Program-made: the position numbers and the translations under genes | Notes under the pieces: generated by a model | The model's database searches: none | Seen by the model: only the letters and a program-made list of their open reading frames with translations | Told to the model about the DNA's origin: nothing | Source: a virus | DNA length: 29,817 nucleotides | Virus record (IMG/VR): IMGVR_UViG_3300027759_000305 | Coordinates: 1-29,817 of that record | Direction: 5' to 3' (one strand) | Shown here: one piece after another, positions 1-6,229 of the stretch | Layout: each line of letters begins with the position of its first letter | How positions within the stretch are numbered: position 1 is the first letter of the stretch

Positions 1-73
1 TTACTTCTGGTGATTCGTGTAGATCTAAATACTTTGTCATTTCATCAATCAACTCTTGCATTGCTGTTTTCAT
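1..73 (-). CDS. hypothetical protein, N-terminal part only
   Basis: Partial gene that starts at the ATG ending at 73 and runs off the left edge after 24 codons with no stop. The visible residues (MKTAMQELIDEMTKYL, then DLHESPEV) look like an amphipathic helix. It begins 5 nt after the stop of the next upstream gene, so it belongs to the same operon-like string. No function can be given from so short a piece. Confidence 0.6.
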   Translation of the reverse strand, partial: MKTAMQELIDEMTKYLDLHESPEV

Positions 74-78
74 ATAGG

Positions 79-288
79 TTACTCTTTAAATGCTGGTATC
101 CGATCTATCTCTAGCAACACGTCTTCCCAATACTCCACTATTACGCTCATGACCTTGTTGTACTTTAGTTTTACTATTACCTCCTTTGCTAGTATCTTTG
201 CGCAGGCTTTGGCGTTCTCTCTTGAATTTGTATTGGTGTATTGGTAGAACTCGTCGACCAAACTTTCTGCTTTCTCTTTCTCTGTCAT
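79..288 (-). CDS. small helical hypothetical protein (69 aa)
   Basis: Predicted to be almost fully helical: acidic/basic N-terminus, Cys at residue 29, then a VIVKLKYNKVMSVIVEYWED stretch. It resembles the small unknown proteins common in T4-like and marine phage genomes, but I recognise no family. It lies 3 nt downstream of its upstream neighbour's stop and 5 nt upstream of the next start. A longer overlapping minus-strand frame (86-529) is a shadow rich in Arg and without domain character. Confidence 0.7.
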   Translation of the reverse strand: MTEKEKAESLVDEFYQYTNTNSRENAKACAKILAKEVIVKLKYNKVMSVIVEYWEDVLLEIDRIPAFKE

Positions 289-291
289 GAC

Positions 292-582
292 CTATTTCGT
301 TTGTTTTATTATTGCGTTGATCCGCTCTTGTACTTTTACTGCAATCGCCAACTCTGTGCCCTTGTCCTTGAAGTCGGTAGTGAAGTAGAACCTTGGCCAA
401 TCGAACTTTAATTTGATTTGGTGCAGCTCGAATCCCGGTATTAGAATCATGTCTTGCATTATTTGGTCCATGTACTCGGTCACCTCTAGTATATCGAAGT
501 CTAGTCCGCTCCACCCTTCTGGTATCCACTGCTTGTATTTAGCGTTGAACTCGTTCTGCGTCATAAGACTAGATTTCTGCAT
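292..582 (-). CDS. hypothetical protein (96 aa)
   Basis: Unknown small protein, rich in aromatic residues (WIPEGWSGLDF, FDWPRFYF) with a Lys-rich C-terminus, suggesting a compact soluble alpha/beta fold. The ATG at 582 overlaps the upstream gene by 14 bp. The internal Met at residue 7 (start 564) would leave a 4-nt gap instead and is an equally possible start. No function is assigned. Confidence 0.7.
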   Translation of the reverse strand: MQKSSLMTQNEFNAKYKQWIPEGWSGLDFDILEVTEYMDQIMQDMILIPGFELHQIKLKFDWPRFYFTTDFKDKGTELAIAVKVQERINAIIKQTK

Positions 583-841
583 CGTAAGATTTGTTGGACA
601 GTACTCCGTAATAATTGCCTCTACCGAATAGAGCTCTCCACTCTTTGGTAGTCGTTACAACTTCTTTCTCTAACTCTATACGATCGATGTCTCTCTCGCT
701 CTCGCTTATTACCTTTGCGGTGTACGCGCTGACGTCCTTTATGTTGTGGTAGATTCTTCTTACTCCGTTCTTGAATGTGATTCGTATTTTACTTCCGCCA
801 TCGATTAGACTCAATGGGCTTTTTTCGTACCTGTTTCTCAT
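569..841 (-). CDS. hypothetical protein (90 aa), first gene after a promoter
   Basis: Unknown basic protein whose N-terminal half reads like a small beta domain (KIRITFKNGVRRIYHNI) and whose C-terminal half is helical. The ATG at 841 is preceded by CTAAAGTT, a version of the start-associated motif seen across the window. A TATATTTG promoter box lies 22 nt upstream (864-871). It is therefore probably the first gene of the transcription unit running off the left edge. Confidence 0.75.
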   Translation of the reverse strand: MRNRYEKSPLSLIDGGSKIRITFKNGVRRIYHNIKDVSAYTAKVISESERDIDRIELEKEVVTTTKEWRALFGRGNYYGVLSNKSYDAEI

Positions 842-863
842 AACTTTAGTTGTTGTTTATAAT

Positions 864-890
864 CAAATATACTGCTATTTCCAACGTTGG
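864..890 (-). promoter_or_regulatory. predicted phage promoter, CCAAC-N14-TATATTTG
   Basis: On the minus strand CCAAC (890-886) is followed after exactly 14 nt by TATATTTG (871-864). TATATTTG fits the known Bacteroidetes -7 consensus TAnnTTTG. The same two blocks at the same spacing recur at 1567-1593, also in an intergenic gap just before a start. CCAAC is here part of the perfect palindrome CCAACGTTGG (881-890). Promoter function is inferred from position and recurrence. Confidence 0.6.
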
Positions 891-908
891 GGAAATATAA
901 GTTTGTGG

Positions 909-1199
909 TTACTTTCCGCTTTTTGAACGTATCCAATTGTACATGTAGTCTTGAGGATCTTTCTTGGCGGTGGTGGCGCGAATTGAAGCATCCAACGAAC
1001 CGTCAACTTGTTTGACTGTGAGTGAGGCTTCTTGCGGTAGTAACTTTTCTGCTAACTCGTCCAATATGGCTTGATGGTTGGTCGGGATTTGCATCGCTAG
1101 TTTATTGTATAGATCTATCAAGGCTAGTTCTATTTTTGTTTTGTCGCTTATCGGGTCGGGTTGCAAGTTGTCCCACTCCTGAATGTTAATCTCTTCCAT
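909..1199 (-). CDS. hypothetical protein (96 aa)
   Basis: Unknown protein with an acidic helical N-terminus and a C-terminal segment KKDPQDYMYNWIRSKSGK. It starts at the base where the upstream Tat-signal gene ends (1-bp overlap, translationally coupled) and is the last gene before the promoter-bearing gap at 842-908. No signal peptide or membrane segment is visible. No family is recognised. Confidence 0.7.
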   Translation of the reverse strand: MEEINIQEWDNLQPDPISDKTKIELALIDLYNKLAMQIPTNHQAILDELAEKLLPQEASLTVKQVDGSLDASIRATTAKKDPQDYMYNWIRSKSGK

Positions 1200-1414
1200 T
1201 ATATTATTACTTTTAGTTCGTATGGTGGCATAATGTTTCCTATTCCTACGTTACCGTAGCTGTATATCCTCATCCTCTCTACTCCGTTTGTATAGAACGC
1301 TCTATCGGGTGTGGCCTTTGTATTTATTAGGCTCTCGGGTTTGGCACTAATCGGGAGCGCGAGTGCGATGGCAGAGAACAAGCTTGACTTAAGGAAGTCT
1401 CTTCTATTTGTCAT
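1199..1414 (-). CDS. small Tat-signal protein with tail-fibre-like NVGIG motif (71 aa)
   Basis: The N-terminus is a textbook twin-arginine signal: N-R-R-D-F-L-K at residues 3-9, a hydrophobic core (LFSAIALALPI, 12-22) and a possible AxA-like cleavage site near SAK. The mature part carries GVERMRIYSYGNVGIG, which matches the ERMRI..xGNVGIG...Y.LKV unit typical of phage tail-fibre and S74-chaperone-associated shaft regions, but only once. Tat signals direct folded proteins across the bacterial inner membrane, so this product could be exported during infection. The combination is unusual for a phage. The gene overlaps 1404-1562 by 11 bp and the next gene by 1 bp. Function unknown; a decayed fibre fragment that gained a leader is an alternative. 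Confidence 0.65.
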   Translation of the reverse strand: MTNRRDFLKSSLFSAIALALPISAKPESLINTKATPDRAFYTNGVERMRIYSYGNVGIGNIMPPYELKVII

Positions 1415-1562
1415 TCTTCTTGCTTAATTTCTTATTGCGCTTCTCTAATTGCTCGGTCAGTTTCTGGATTCTTACTGACGCGTACCATTTGCCCATGTTT
1501 CCAGTGGGTACGAATACATCTTTCCAGTACTTGATCTGTTCTATGAGTTTACTCTTGGTCAT
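1404..1562 (-). CDS. small basic coiled-coil-like protein (52 aa)
   Basis: Short gene MTKSKLIEQIKYWKDVFVPT...; a Lys/Arg/Glu-rich second half (ending EKRNKKLSKKNDK) should form a charged helix. It overlaps the Tat-signal gene start by 11 bp. The TATATTTG promoter box ends only 4 nt before the ATG, so transcription would start at or inside the start codon, which suggests a leaderless message. No family is recognised. Confidence 0.6.
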   Translation of the reverse strand: MTKSKLIEQIKYWKDVFVPTGNMGKWYASVRIQKLTEQLEKRNKKLSKKNDK

Positions 1563-1566
1563 ACAT

Positions 1567-1593
1567 CAAATATACCGATTCCTGCTGTGTTGG
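1567..1593 (-). promoter_or_regulatory. second copy of the CCAAC-N14-TATATTTG promoter
   Basis: Minus strand: TTTTACCAAC with CCAAC at 1593-1589, 14 nt, then TATATTTG at 1574-1567. Spacing and both blocks match 864-890. It fills the 36-bp gap between the gene ending at 1599 and the ATG at 1562. Confidence 0.6.
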
Positions 1594-1598
1594 TAAAA

Positions 1599-1847
1599 TT
1601 AAAGTCTAGAGTCTAAAAGTTGTAGATCTTTTTTTGAACGAGATGCAAAGAAATAAGTGCCTAACAATAGCACTGCAAATGGTATGATATTGCCATTTAA
1701 ATCCCAATTGGGCATTTGTTGGCCTTGACTATAATTATCTGGATTGGAGTGCCATACTTTTCTAGCTTCCCAAACTTTGGTACTATCTACTTGAGAATAA
1801 GAGTTAAGGCTTAATAGCAATAAAAATAAGGTTAAATACTTTTTCAT
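1599..1847 (-). CDS. exported single-pass membrane protein (82 aa)
   Basis: Residues 1-19 form a classical Sec signal peptide (MKKYLTLFLLLLSLNSYSQ) with the SYSQ ending often seen in flavobacterial secreted proteins. A short periplasmic segment follows, then a transmembrane helix (about 54-68, IIPFAVLLLGTYFFA) and a basic RSKK anchor with a short cytoplasmic tail. The layout (periplasmic loop, then one TM with a basic cytoplasmic end) would fit a lysis accessory or superinfection-type membrane protein, but nothing identifies it. It sits between the adhesin gene and the promoter at 1567-1593. Confidence 0.7.
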   Translation of the reverse strand: MKKYLTLFLLLLSLNSYSQVDSTKVWEARKVWHSNPDNYSQGQQMPNWDLNGNIIPFAVLLLGTYFFASRSKKDLQLLDSRL

Positions 1848-1861
1848 AGTGTTAAATTGTT

Positions 1862-2935
1862 TTATATTCCAAATCTTGTTTTGAGTGCATCGTAGTTTTG
1901 AGTGACTTCAGATTCTGACAATGGTTTATTGTATACCATAATCTTATACATACTTCCGTTACCATATTGACCATAATACGTCATTGCACCGATTTGGAAA
2001 CTAGCACCATATCCACCAGCCCATGTTGTATTTAACGATGAAACAGTTGCAGTAGTTTCAGTAGAAGCTGCTACAGATCCATTTATATACAATGTTGAAA
2101 CTTTAGTAGTTTGGTTCCAAGTCCAAGTCATTAAATAGGTAATATTATTAGATAGTACAATTGAAGTGCCTCTTCTATCTGTAGATGTATTAGAGGCAGC
2201 GTATGCTCTTAATGTTTTTACCCATAAATTTGAAGGTTGGGTTCCACACTCAAATGCATATCCTCCTCCACTTAATTGAGAAAATAATATAGAGGGTTGT
2301 GTTACGTCAGACATTTTAAATACTACAGAAATCGATATGCCAAGTGTACCATTAACAGGATTTGTTGCTGCTGTATTTAGCCCAGCATTTCCTGAAAGGT
2401 AGTTAGCTCCACCATTAAATGTAAAGTATGATAAATCTCCGGCTGATGTAAAAGGTAGTGTGCCTTGTTTTGTTGCACTAAATCCATTTCCGCTTAAATC
2501 ATTCCAAGTCCCAGTTCCGCTATAAGAATTAGCGTCCAAATGTAGTGCTAATCCAGAAGACACTATAGATGGACCGGGACTGGCACTAGGAGTAGCTGTA
2601 GGAAACGGTGTTGGTGTTGTCGTAGGTGTTACCGTTGGAGCCGGGGTTGAGCTTACTGCTGGAGTACCACTAACTGCAGGAGTCGTTGATACGCTTGGAG
2701 TTACAGATACACTTGTGCTTGGGGTAACTGAAATACTAGGCGTAGAGGAAACACTTATACTAGGCGTGATAGATACTGAAGGAGTAACTGATACTGTGAT
2801 AGACGGAGTAACAGATACACTTGGAGTTGGTGATACACTTGGCTCTGCTGTTAACATTGAAAAACCACCACTATTAGATTTGTTTACTAACGTAAATGTT
2901 CCTGTATTGTTTCTATTTAGTAATTGTATTGGCAT
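1862..2935 (-). CDS. virion adhesin: Pro/Thr/Ser stalk plus LamG-like lectin domain
   Basis: Three parts are visible. Residues 1-30 (MPIQLLNRNNTGTFTLVNK...) are a short Asn-rich head that may dock on the virion. Residues about 31-122 are low-complexity TPSVSVTPS-type repeats, which should form an extended stalk. Residues about 123-357 form a concanavalin/LamG-3-like jelly-roll domain, shown by SGLALHLDANSYSGTGTWND, a central TLYINGS strand and the closing YNKPLSESEVTQNYDALKTR signature. Such domains bind sugars and are common on phage tail fibres and capsid-decorating proteins, so host-surface attachment is the likely role. A longer frame uses TTG at 2956; the ATG at 2935 is preferred. Confidence 0.8.
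   Translation of the reverse strand: MPIQLLNRNNTGTFTLVNKSNSGGFSMLTAEPSVSPTPSVSVTPSITVSVTPSVSITPSISVSSTPSISVTPSTSVSVTPSVSTTPAVSGTPAVSSTPAPTVTPTTTPTPFPTATPSASPGPSIVSSGLALHLDANSYSGTGTWNDLSGNGFSATKQGTLPFTSAGDLSYFTFNGGANYLSGNAGLNTAATNPVNGTLGISISVVFKMSDVTQPSILFSQLSGGGYAFECGTQPSNLWVKTLRAYAASNTSTDRRGTSIVLSNNITYLMTWTWNQTTKVSTLYINGSVAASTETTATVSSLNTTWAGGYGASFQIGAMTYYGQYGNGSMYKIMVYNKPLSESEVTQNYDALKTRFGI
2569..2845 (-). repeat. degenerate tandem repeat coding for the Thr/Pro/Ser stalk
   Basis: The DNA coding for adhesin residues about 31-122 is built from short degenerate units (plus-strand forms such as GGAGTAACTGATAC and GGAGTTACAGATAC) that translate as TPSVSV/TPSISV. Unit length varies between 12 and 24 nt. 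Such arrays can grow or shrink by slippage or recombination and change stalk length. Confidence 0.7.
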
Positions 2936-2957
2936 GCGTAAGAATAAATATGCCAAG

Positions 2958-3188
2958 TTAAGCCTTCTCCTCAGATGGGTTTTCCTCTTCGAACACTTGC
3001 CTCATCTTCTCTAGTGCCACCTCTGGGTCTGTGTCTTCGTCTATATCGTCCATGAACTTAAGCTTCTCTGATATGTTTTTCATATCGTCTAACATGCTCG
3101 TCATGCCGTCAAGATCTTTAAGAGTATTCTGTAATGTCTTAAGTGTCTCTTCTAATTCTTTCTGTTGTTTCTTAGATTTATTTTCCAT
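2958..3188 (-). CDS. acidic coiled-coil protein (76 aa)
   Basis: Entirely charged and helical: heptad-like KKQQKELEETLKTLQNTLKD at the N-terminus, then MTSMLDDMKNISEKLKFMDD and an acidic tail. No cysteine, signal or membrane segment. It is immediately upstream of the adhesin (22 nt gap), so an assembly or chaperone role for that protein is possible, but this rests on position alone. Confidence 0.7.
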   Translation of the reverse strand: MENKSKKQQKELEETLKTLQNTLKDLDGMTSMLDDMKNISEKLKFMDDIDEDTDPEVALEKMRQVFEEENPSEEKA

Positions 3189-3189
3189 A

Positions 3190-4077
3190 TTATAAAAAGG
3201 GTAGTATTGCTAACTCTTTGGCTTTTGCTTCAACCATAATGTCCACATCCAACTCGTATGTATTGGGGATGGCATTAATATACAGCGAGTGAGCTTGCGG
3301 TTTTTCTTTAATGTTGTTTTCATGTAATGCTTTTGATTCTGAGTAGTGCACAATTGGTTTTATGTCTTTAGGCCAAGTTGTTGATGCCAACTGTAAGGCT
3401 TCTTGCTCAGTCATATCTCCGGTACAAAATTGGTGGTGATGGTAATCGAATACAATTGGGATGCCTATCTTGTTATGTATGTACATTAGATCTTTAACTG
3501 AGTACATAGACGCTTTATCGTCGTTCTCTACAGTTAGTCTCTTACGTACCGAAGAGGACAGTCTCTTAAAGTTTTCGCAGAATCTGTCCATCGCTACTGT
3601 CTTGTTTCCGTACACTCCATTGCAATGTATGTTGATCTTGTTGTACGGAGTTTTAGAAAGCCCCATCATATCGAATAGTTTACCGTGCATTTCTAAATCC
3701 GATATGGCGTTATCGACTACACTGTCCTTTGGTGAAGTAAGCACTACGAATGGACCGGGATGACAAGTGATTCTCATATCCCAAAGTTTTGCAAAGTCTC
3801 CTGCCTTTTTTAATTCAGACTTGATCTCTTCGTAATCTTTTAGTTGAGTTATGTCTATGTTGTTTCCCCATGGAATTATGCTAGAAGATAATCTAAATAG
3901 CTTTATTCCGTGCTGTCTGTTCCATTCAAGTACCTTAATGATATCTCTAGAATTTAGGAGCGCCAAATCAGAAACGTAGTCCATTCCTTTGGCTTCGAAG
4001 GTTCGTTTCATCATTGTTCTGTTCATACTAACCTGTTTCTGCAAAGTCATATTGATGCACGCGTAACCTAAATTCAT
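3190..4077 (-). CDS. uvsE: UV damage endonuclease (UVDE)
   Basis: Cuts the DNA backbone 5' of UV photoproducts to start light-independent repair. The N-terminus NLGYACINMTL is the family signature. The TIM-barrel metal site is complete: H106 (ITCHPGP), H151 (INIHCNG), E184 (LTVENDD), D211 and H214 (FDYHHH), H244 (IVHYSES), H263 (QAHS) and E283 (MVEAK). Length (295 aa) is normal for the family. The ATG at 4077 follows a perfect AAATAAAAGTT start motif. Being phage-encoded, it would protect or repair viral DNA in sunlit water, like T4 DenV but from an unrelated family. Confidence 0.93.
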   Translation of the reverse strand: MNLGYACINMTLQKQVSMNRTMMKRTFEAKGMDYVSDLALLNSRDIIKVLEWNRQHGIKLFRLSSSIIPWGNNIDITQLKDYEEIKSELKKAGDFAKLWDMRITCHPGPFVVLTSPKDSVVDNAISDLEMHGKLFDMMGLSKTPYNKINIHCNGVYGNKTVAMDRFCENFKRLSSSVRKRLTVENDDKASMYSVKDLMYIHNKIGIPIVFDYHHHQFCTGDMTEQEALQLASTTWPKDIKPIVHYSESKALHENNIKEKPQAHSLYINAIPNTYELDVDIMVEAKAKELAILPFL

Positions 4078-4088
4078 AACTTTTATTT
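4075..4088 (-). promoter_or_regulatory. start-associated motif AAATAAAAGTTATG (recurrent)
   Basis: Minus-strand AAATAAAAGTT directly followed by the start codon. The exact 14-mer recurs at the starts at 6224, 9057 and 10447. Near copies occur at 841, 4199, 7012, 7391, 9269, 10891, 13457, 16478, 16909 and 18577. No purine-rich Shine-Dalgarno is present at these genes. It probably promotes translation initiation; a role as a phage late-promoter element is an alternative. Confidence 0.55.
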
Positions 4089-4199
4089 TTTTCTTTTTTT
4101 ATAGAATGTGTTGGTATCTTCGTCGTACCAAGGAGCAGTATAAATCTCGTAGGCAATCCAAAGTCCTGTACCAATCAATCCTATTGCAATATACATCAT
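4083..4199 (-). CDS. tiny single-pass membrane protein (38 aa)
   Basis: Begins MMYIAIGLIGTGLWIAYEIY, one transmembrane helix at residues about 3-17. A short acidic/aromatic segment (APWYDEDTNTF) and a basic tail YKKRKK follow. The first of two adjacent ATGs (4199) follows a variant start motif (ATAGAAGTT). The gene fills the gap between the 72-aa gene (5 nt) and the UVDE gene (5 nt). Such mini membrane proteins are common in phages; no function is known. Confidence 0.65.
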   Translation of the reverse strand: MMYIAIGLIGTGLWIAYEIYTAPWYDEDTNTFYKKRKK

Positions 4200-4204
4200 A
4201 ACTT

Positions 4205-4423
4205 CTATATTTTGTTTATTATCTTTTGCGCCTCTTTACATAATTCACTACCATCTATTTGATTTCCGTGTGGTAATGACATATCTTTTTGGTGGCCTGA
4301 AGAGCATTGATACCACAGAGAGGGATCAACGAACTTCTTTTGGTATTCTATGTGTAACTTTGTCCATGTTATAGAGTTACTCTCGCACATCTTATTAATG
4401 AATTCAGCCTCTTCTTTAGTCAT
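4205..4423 (-). CDS. hypothetical protein (72 aa)
   Basis: Soluble small protein with three Cys (residues 13, 40, 62) and the phrase LWYQCSSGHQKDMSLPHGN, which could hold a metal but lacks a clear CxxC pair. Starts one base into the upstream gene's stop (4423), so probably translationally coupled. No family recognised. Confidence 0.65.
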   Translation of the reverse strand: MTKEEAEFINKMCESNSITWTKLHIEYQKKFVDPSLWYQCSSGHQKDMSLPHGNQIDGSELCKEAQKIINKI

Positions 4424-4659
4424 TACTGAACTATTTTAATGTACTTATCGAAGCAGAACTTCTTTAAGGTCTCATAGGCTGGTGCATTATCGTAACAACC
4501 CAATCCCATGTTTTCTAAGATAACTTTAACGTCTTCTATAGTCTTTACCTTTTCCCAATCAATGGGATACCAGATAGGATCTTTAGTTTGACCTAAGTTA
4601 ACAATGTTTGCTTCAATCGGTTCTGCTTTTTTAGTTGGTTTCTTTTTTGTCGTTGCCAT
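4423..4659 (-). CDS. hypothetical protein (78 aa)
   Basis: Begins with a basic Lys/Thr stretch (MATTKKKPTKKAE), typical of flexible nucleic-acid-contacting tails. It continues with a small alpha/beta part (IWYPIDWEKVKTIEDVKVIL, then two Cys in GLGCYDN and KKFCFDKY). Overlaps the upstream gene by 29 bp in another frame. No function assigned. Confidence 0.65.
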   Translation of the reverse strand: MATTKKKPTKKAEPIEANIVNLGQTKDPIWYPIDWEKVKTIEDVKVILENMGLGCYDNAPAYETLKKFCFDKYIKIVQ

Positions 4660-4960
4660 TTTCTTTTTCTTTTTGTTGAATGTTTTTTAATGCTTCGTAT
4701 AAAGCGTCTTGAATTACTGGACTTCTTTTCTCGTATTCATCCACTAATTCTTTAATGCTTTTCTTTTTTGGTTCTTTATAAGTAAGAATTTCTTGTATAG
4801 TCCTTGGTTTTATAGGAAGGTTTTTCCACAAGGTGTCTTTTCTTTTTACTAGCTCAGCTAATACTTGCAGTCTCTCTCTTTCCATTCTTTCTCCATAGAA
4901 TGTAAGCAAGAACCATCTCTCGATGATTTCATGCCATATTTGTTTAAGCTTCTTTAACAT
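4631..4960 (-). CDS. hypothetical helical protein (109 aa)
   Basis: Basic, helix-rich protein starting LKKLKQIWHEIIERWFLLTF, an amphipathic helix that could lie on a membrane. Charged helices and a Lys/Glu tail follow. It overlaps the 78-aa gene by 29 bp downstream and the 55-aa gene by 17 bp upstream. No recognised domain. Confidence 0.65.
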   Translation of the reverse strand: MLKKLKQIWHEIIERWFLLTFYGERMERERLQVLAELVKRKDTLWKNLPIKPRTIQEILTYKEPKKKSIKELVDEYEKRSPVIQDALYEALKNIQQKEKENGNDKKETN

Positions 4961-5111
4961 CTGTAGTTTCTTTTTTAGGGTTACTCTGATTCTTCCACTC
5001 TGATTTAGGAGCGTAAGACCATTGGCTTCCTGCCATTTGATAAGCCTGTAGATCGGATACTCTAATAATGTTACCTGTTTTTTTGTTCTTTAAACACTTC
5101 ATGTTGTCCAT
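4944..5111 (-). CDS. hypothetical protein (55 aa)
   Basis: MDNMKCLKNKKTGNIIRVSD, then LQAYQMAGSQWSYAPKSEWK. The arrangement (short N-terminal strand pair, helix, then W-x-Y-x-P-K-S-x-W-K) is a pattern I have seen in short phage proteins of unknown role. Starts 16 nt after the glycosyltransferase stop at 5128 and overlaps the following gene by 17 bp. Confidence 0.65.
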   Translation of the reverse strand: MDNMKCLKNKKTGNIIRVSDLQAYQMAGSQWSYAPKSEWKNQSNPKKETTDVKEA

Positions 5112-5127
5112 GTTTTATTGTTACTAA

Positions 5128-5790
5128 TTATAATACCATCATCTTCTCGTGTCCTACTACAACCGTTGGATCTATCCATATATCGTAGCCTTTCTCTTTG
5201 ATCATATGACAGAACGCTACATCTTCCATTGTAAAGTCTCTTATGATCTTACCGTCTATCTCGTATTCTTTCCATATTGGTTGGAACCATGGATACTGTA
5301 ACGATTCAAACACGCCTTTCTTCATTAGTATCCATCCGAATCCAGTATAATCTACTACGAATGGCGTCTTCTTTGTACTTAATATCTCTCTATCTACAAA
5401 TTGGAAGTGACCGTTCTTTTTAAAGAAGTCGTTGTCCCACGTTTCTACAGTTGCGTAGTTAGTATTATCTTGCATCATGTACAATCCACTTGCTATATCT
5501 TTGTCGTTATCTATTAACTTAAAGAATTGGTCTGGACTAAATACTATATCTGAATCTATCCACATTATATAGTCGTAATCTACTTCGCCTTGAAATGGTT
5601 TCTGATCCACGCCTGATATATTGTTACCGCCTAAACACATGTTACGTACGTAGTACAACAGAGGCGAGTAGTGTTGCGACATGATGGGTTGTATACCATT
5701 CTGTAAGCAAGCATATACTAATTCGGTCCAACACTGAAGGAACCTACCGCTGAACTCTCTACCTGGCAAACAGAATATTATTTTCTTCAT
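5128..5790 (-). CDS. GT-A type glycosyltransferase
   Basis: Probable nucleotide-sugar-dependent glycosyltransferase. The N-terminus KKIIFCLPGREFSG gives the first Rossmann strand. YIMWIDSDIVF (about 75-85) carries the D79-x-D81 metal site, and the acceptor half has DYTGFGWILMKKGVFE followed by the closing FTMEDVAFCHMIKEKGYDIW and VVVGHEK. Length (220 aa) suits the compact phage and cyanophage enzymes of this kind. It stands alone among small genes, more than 13 kb from the glycan cluster at 18942-29817, and overlaps its upstream neighbour by 4 bp (ATGA). Target could be virion protein, host glycan or modified DNA; the sequence does not say which. Confidence 0.8.
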   Translation of the reverse strand: MKKIIFCLPGREFSGRFLQCWTELVYACLQNGIQPIMSQHYSPLLYYVRNMCLGGNNISGVDQKPFQGEVDYDYIMWIDSDIVFSPDQFFKLIDNDKDIASGLYMMQDNTNYATVETWDNDFFKKNGHFQFVDREILSTKKTPFVVDYTGFGWILMKKGVFESLQYPWFQPIWKEYEIDGKIIRDFTMEDVAFCHMIKEKGYDIWIDPTVVVGHEKMMVL

Positions 5791-5954
5791 TTCTTTATTA
5801 TGTCGTACATTTTAAATTTACACAATTTATTGCAATCTTGTATAACTTTGTTTATGGTGTCTCTCCATTCTGCGTACTCGATCTTCTTTCTCTTGTCGGG
5901 TATCTTAATGAATAGATCTTCTATCTTTTCTGTCAATTCTATTACAGTGGCCAT
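5787..5954 (-). CDS. small helical protein (55 aa)
   Basis: MATVIELTEKIEDLFIKIPD, then a Lys-rich helix and two Cys close together (DCNKLCKFK). Ends in the ATGA overlap with the glycosyltransferase start, so the two are likely co-translated. Starts 3 nt after the next upstream gene. No known family. Confidence 0.65.
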   Translation of the reverse strand: MATVIELTEKIEDLFIKIPDKRKKIEYAEWRDTINKVIQDCNKLCKFKMYDIIKK

Positions 5955-5957
5955 AAA

Positions 5958-6224
5958 TTAAAACCTTTTGGCTAAGTTTAAAATCATAGTCTCTTCTTCT
6001 TTGGATAGAGCATTCCATTTTGTACATAACTTATCTAATGCTTCTATAAATTCTAATTCAGTAGCACATACTTGTCTATCTATGTGTGTATCTTTTATAT
6101 GTCCGTTCTCTTTTAACCAATCTATGACTTCGTCAATTTCTGAAGTATCACAATCGTCTAAAAAATCTTTAACTTCTACGTCAACGTCAACTTCCGTGTC
6201 TACGGGTACTAAAATGTTTGGCAT
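5958..6224 (-). CDS. acidic hypothetical protein (88 aa)
   Basis: Strongly acidic N-terminal half (VDTEVDVDVEVKDFLDDCDT), then EVIDWLKENGHIK and a helical C-terminus. The charge could suggest DNA mimicry, but composition is the only support. Preceded by a perfect AAATAAAAGTT start motif and located 5 nt after the phosphoesterase stop. Confidence 0.7.
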   Translation of the reverse strand: MPNILVPVDTEVDVDVEVKDFLDDCDTSEIDEVIDWLKENGHIKDTHIDRQVCATELEFIEALDKLCTKWNALSKEEETMILNLAKRF

Positions 6225-6229
6225 AACTT

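Noticed and set aside
86-529. 147-aa minus-strand frame, Arg-rich
   Set aside because: Overlaps two tidy genes (79-288 and 292-582) in another frame and has the composition of a shadow frame, with no domain-like pattern.
2569-2845. Repeat array that might be a CRISPR
   Set aside because: Units are short, variable, have no spacers and are in frame with the TPS protein repeats.
2715-3014. 99-aa plus-strand frame with GVTDT repeats
   Set aside because: It is the antisense reading of the adhesin stalk repeat.
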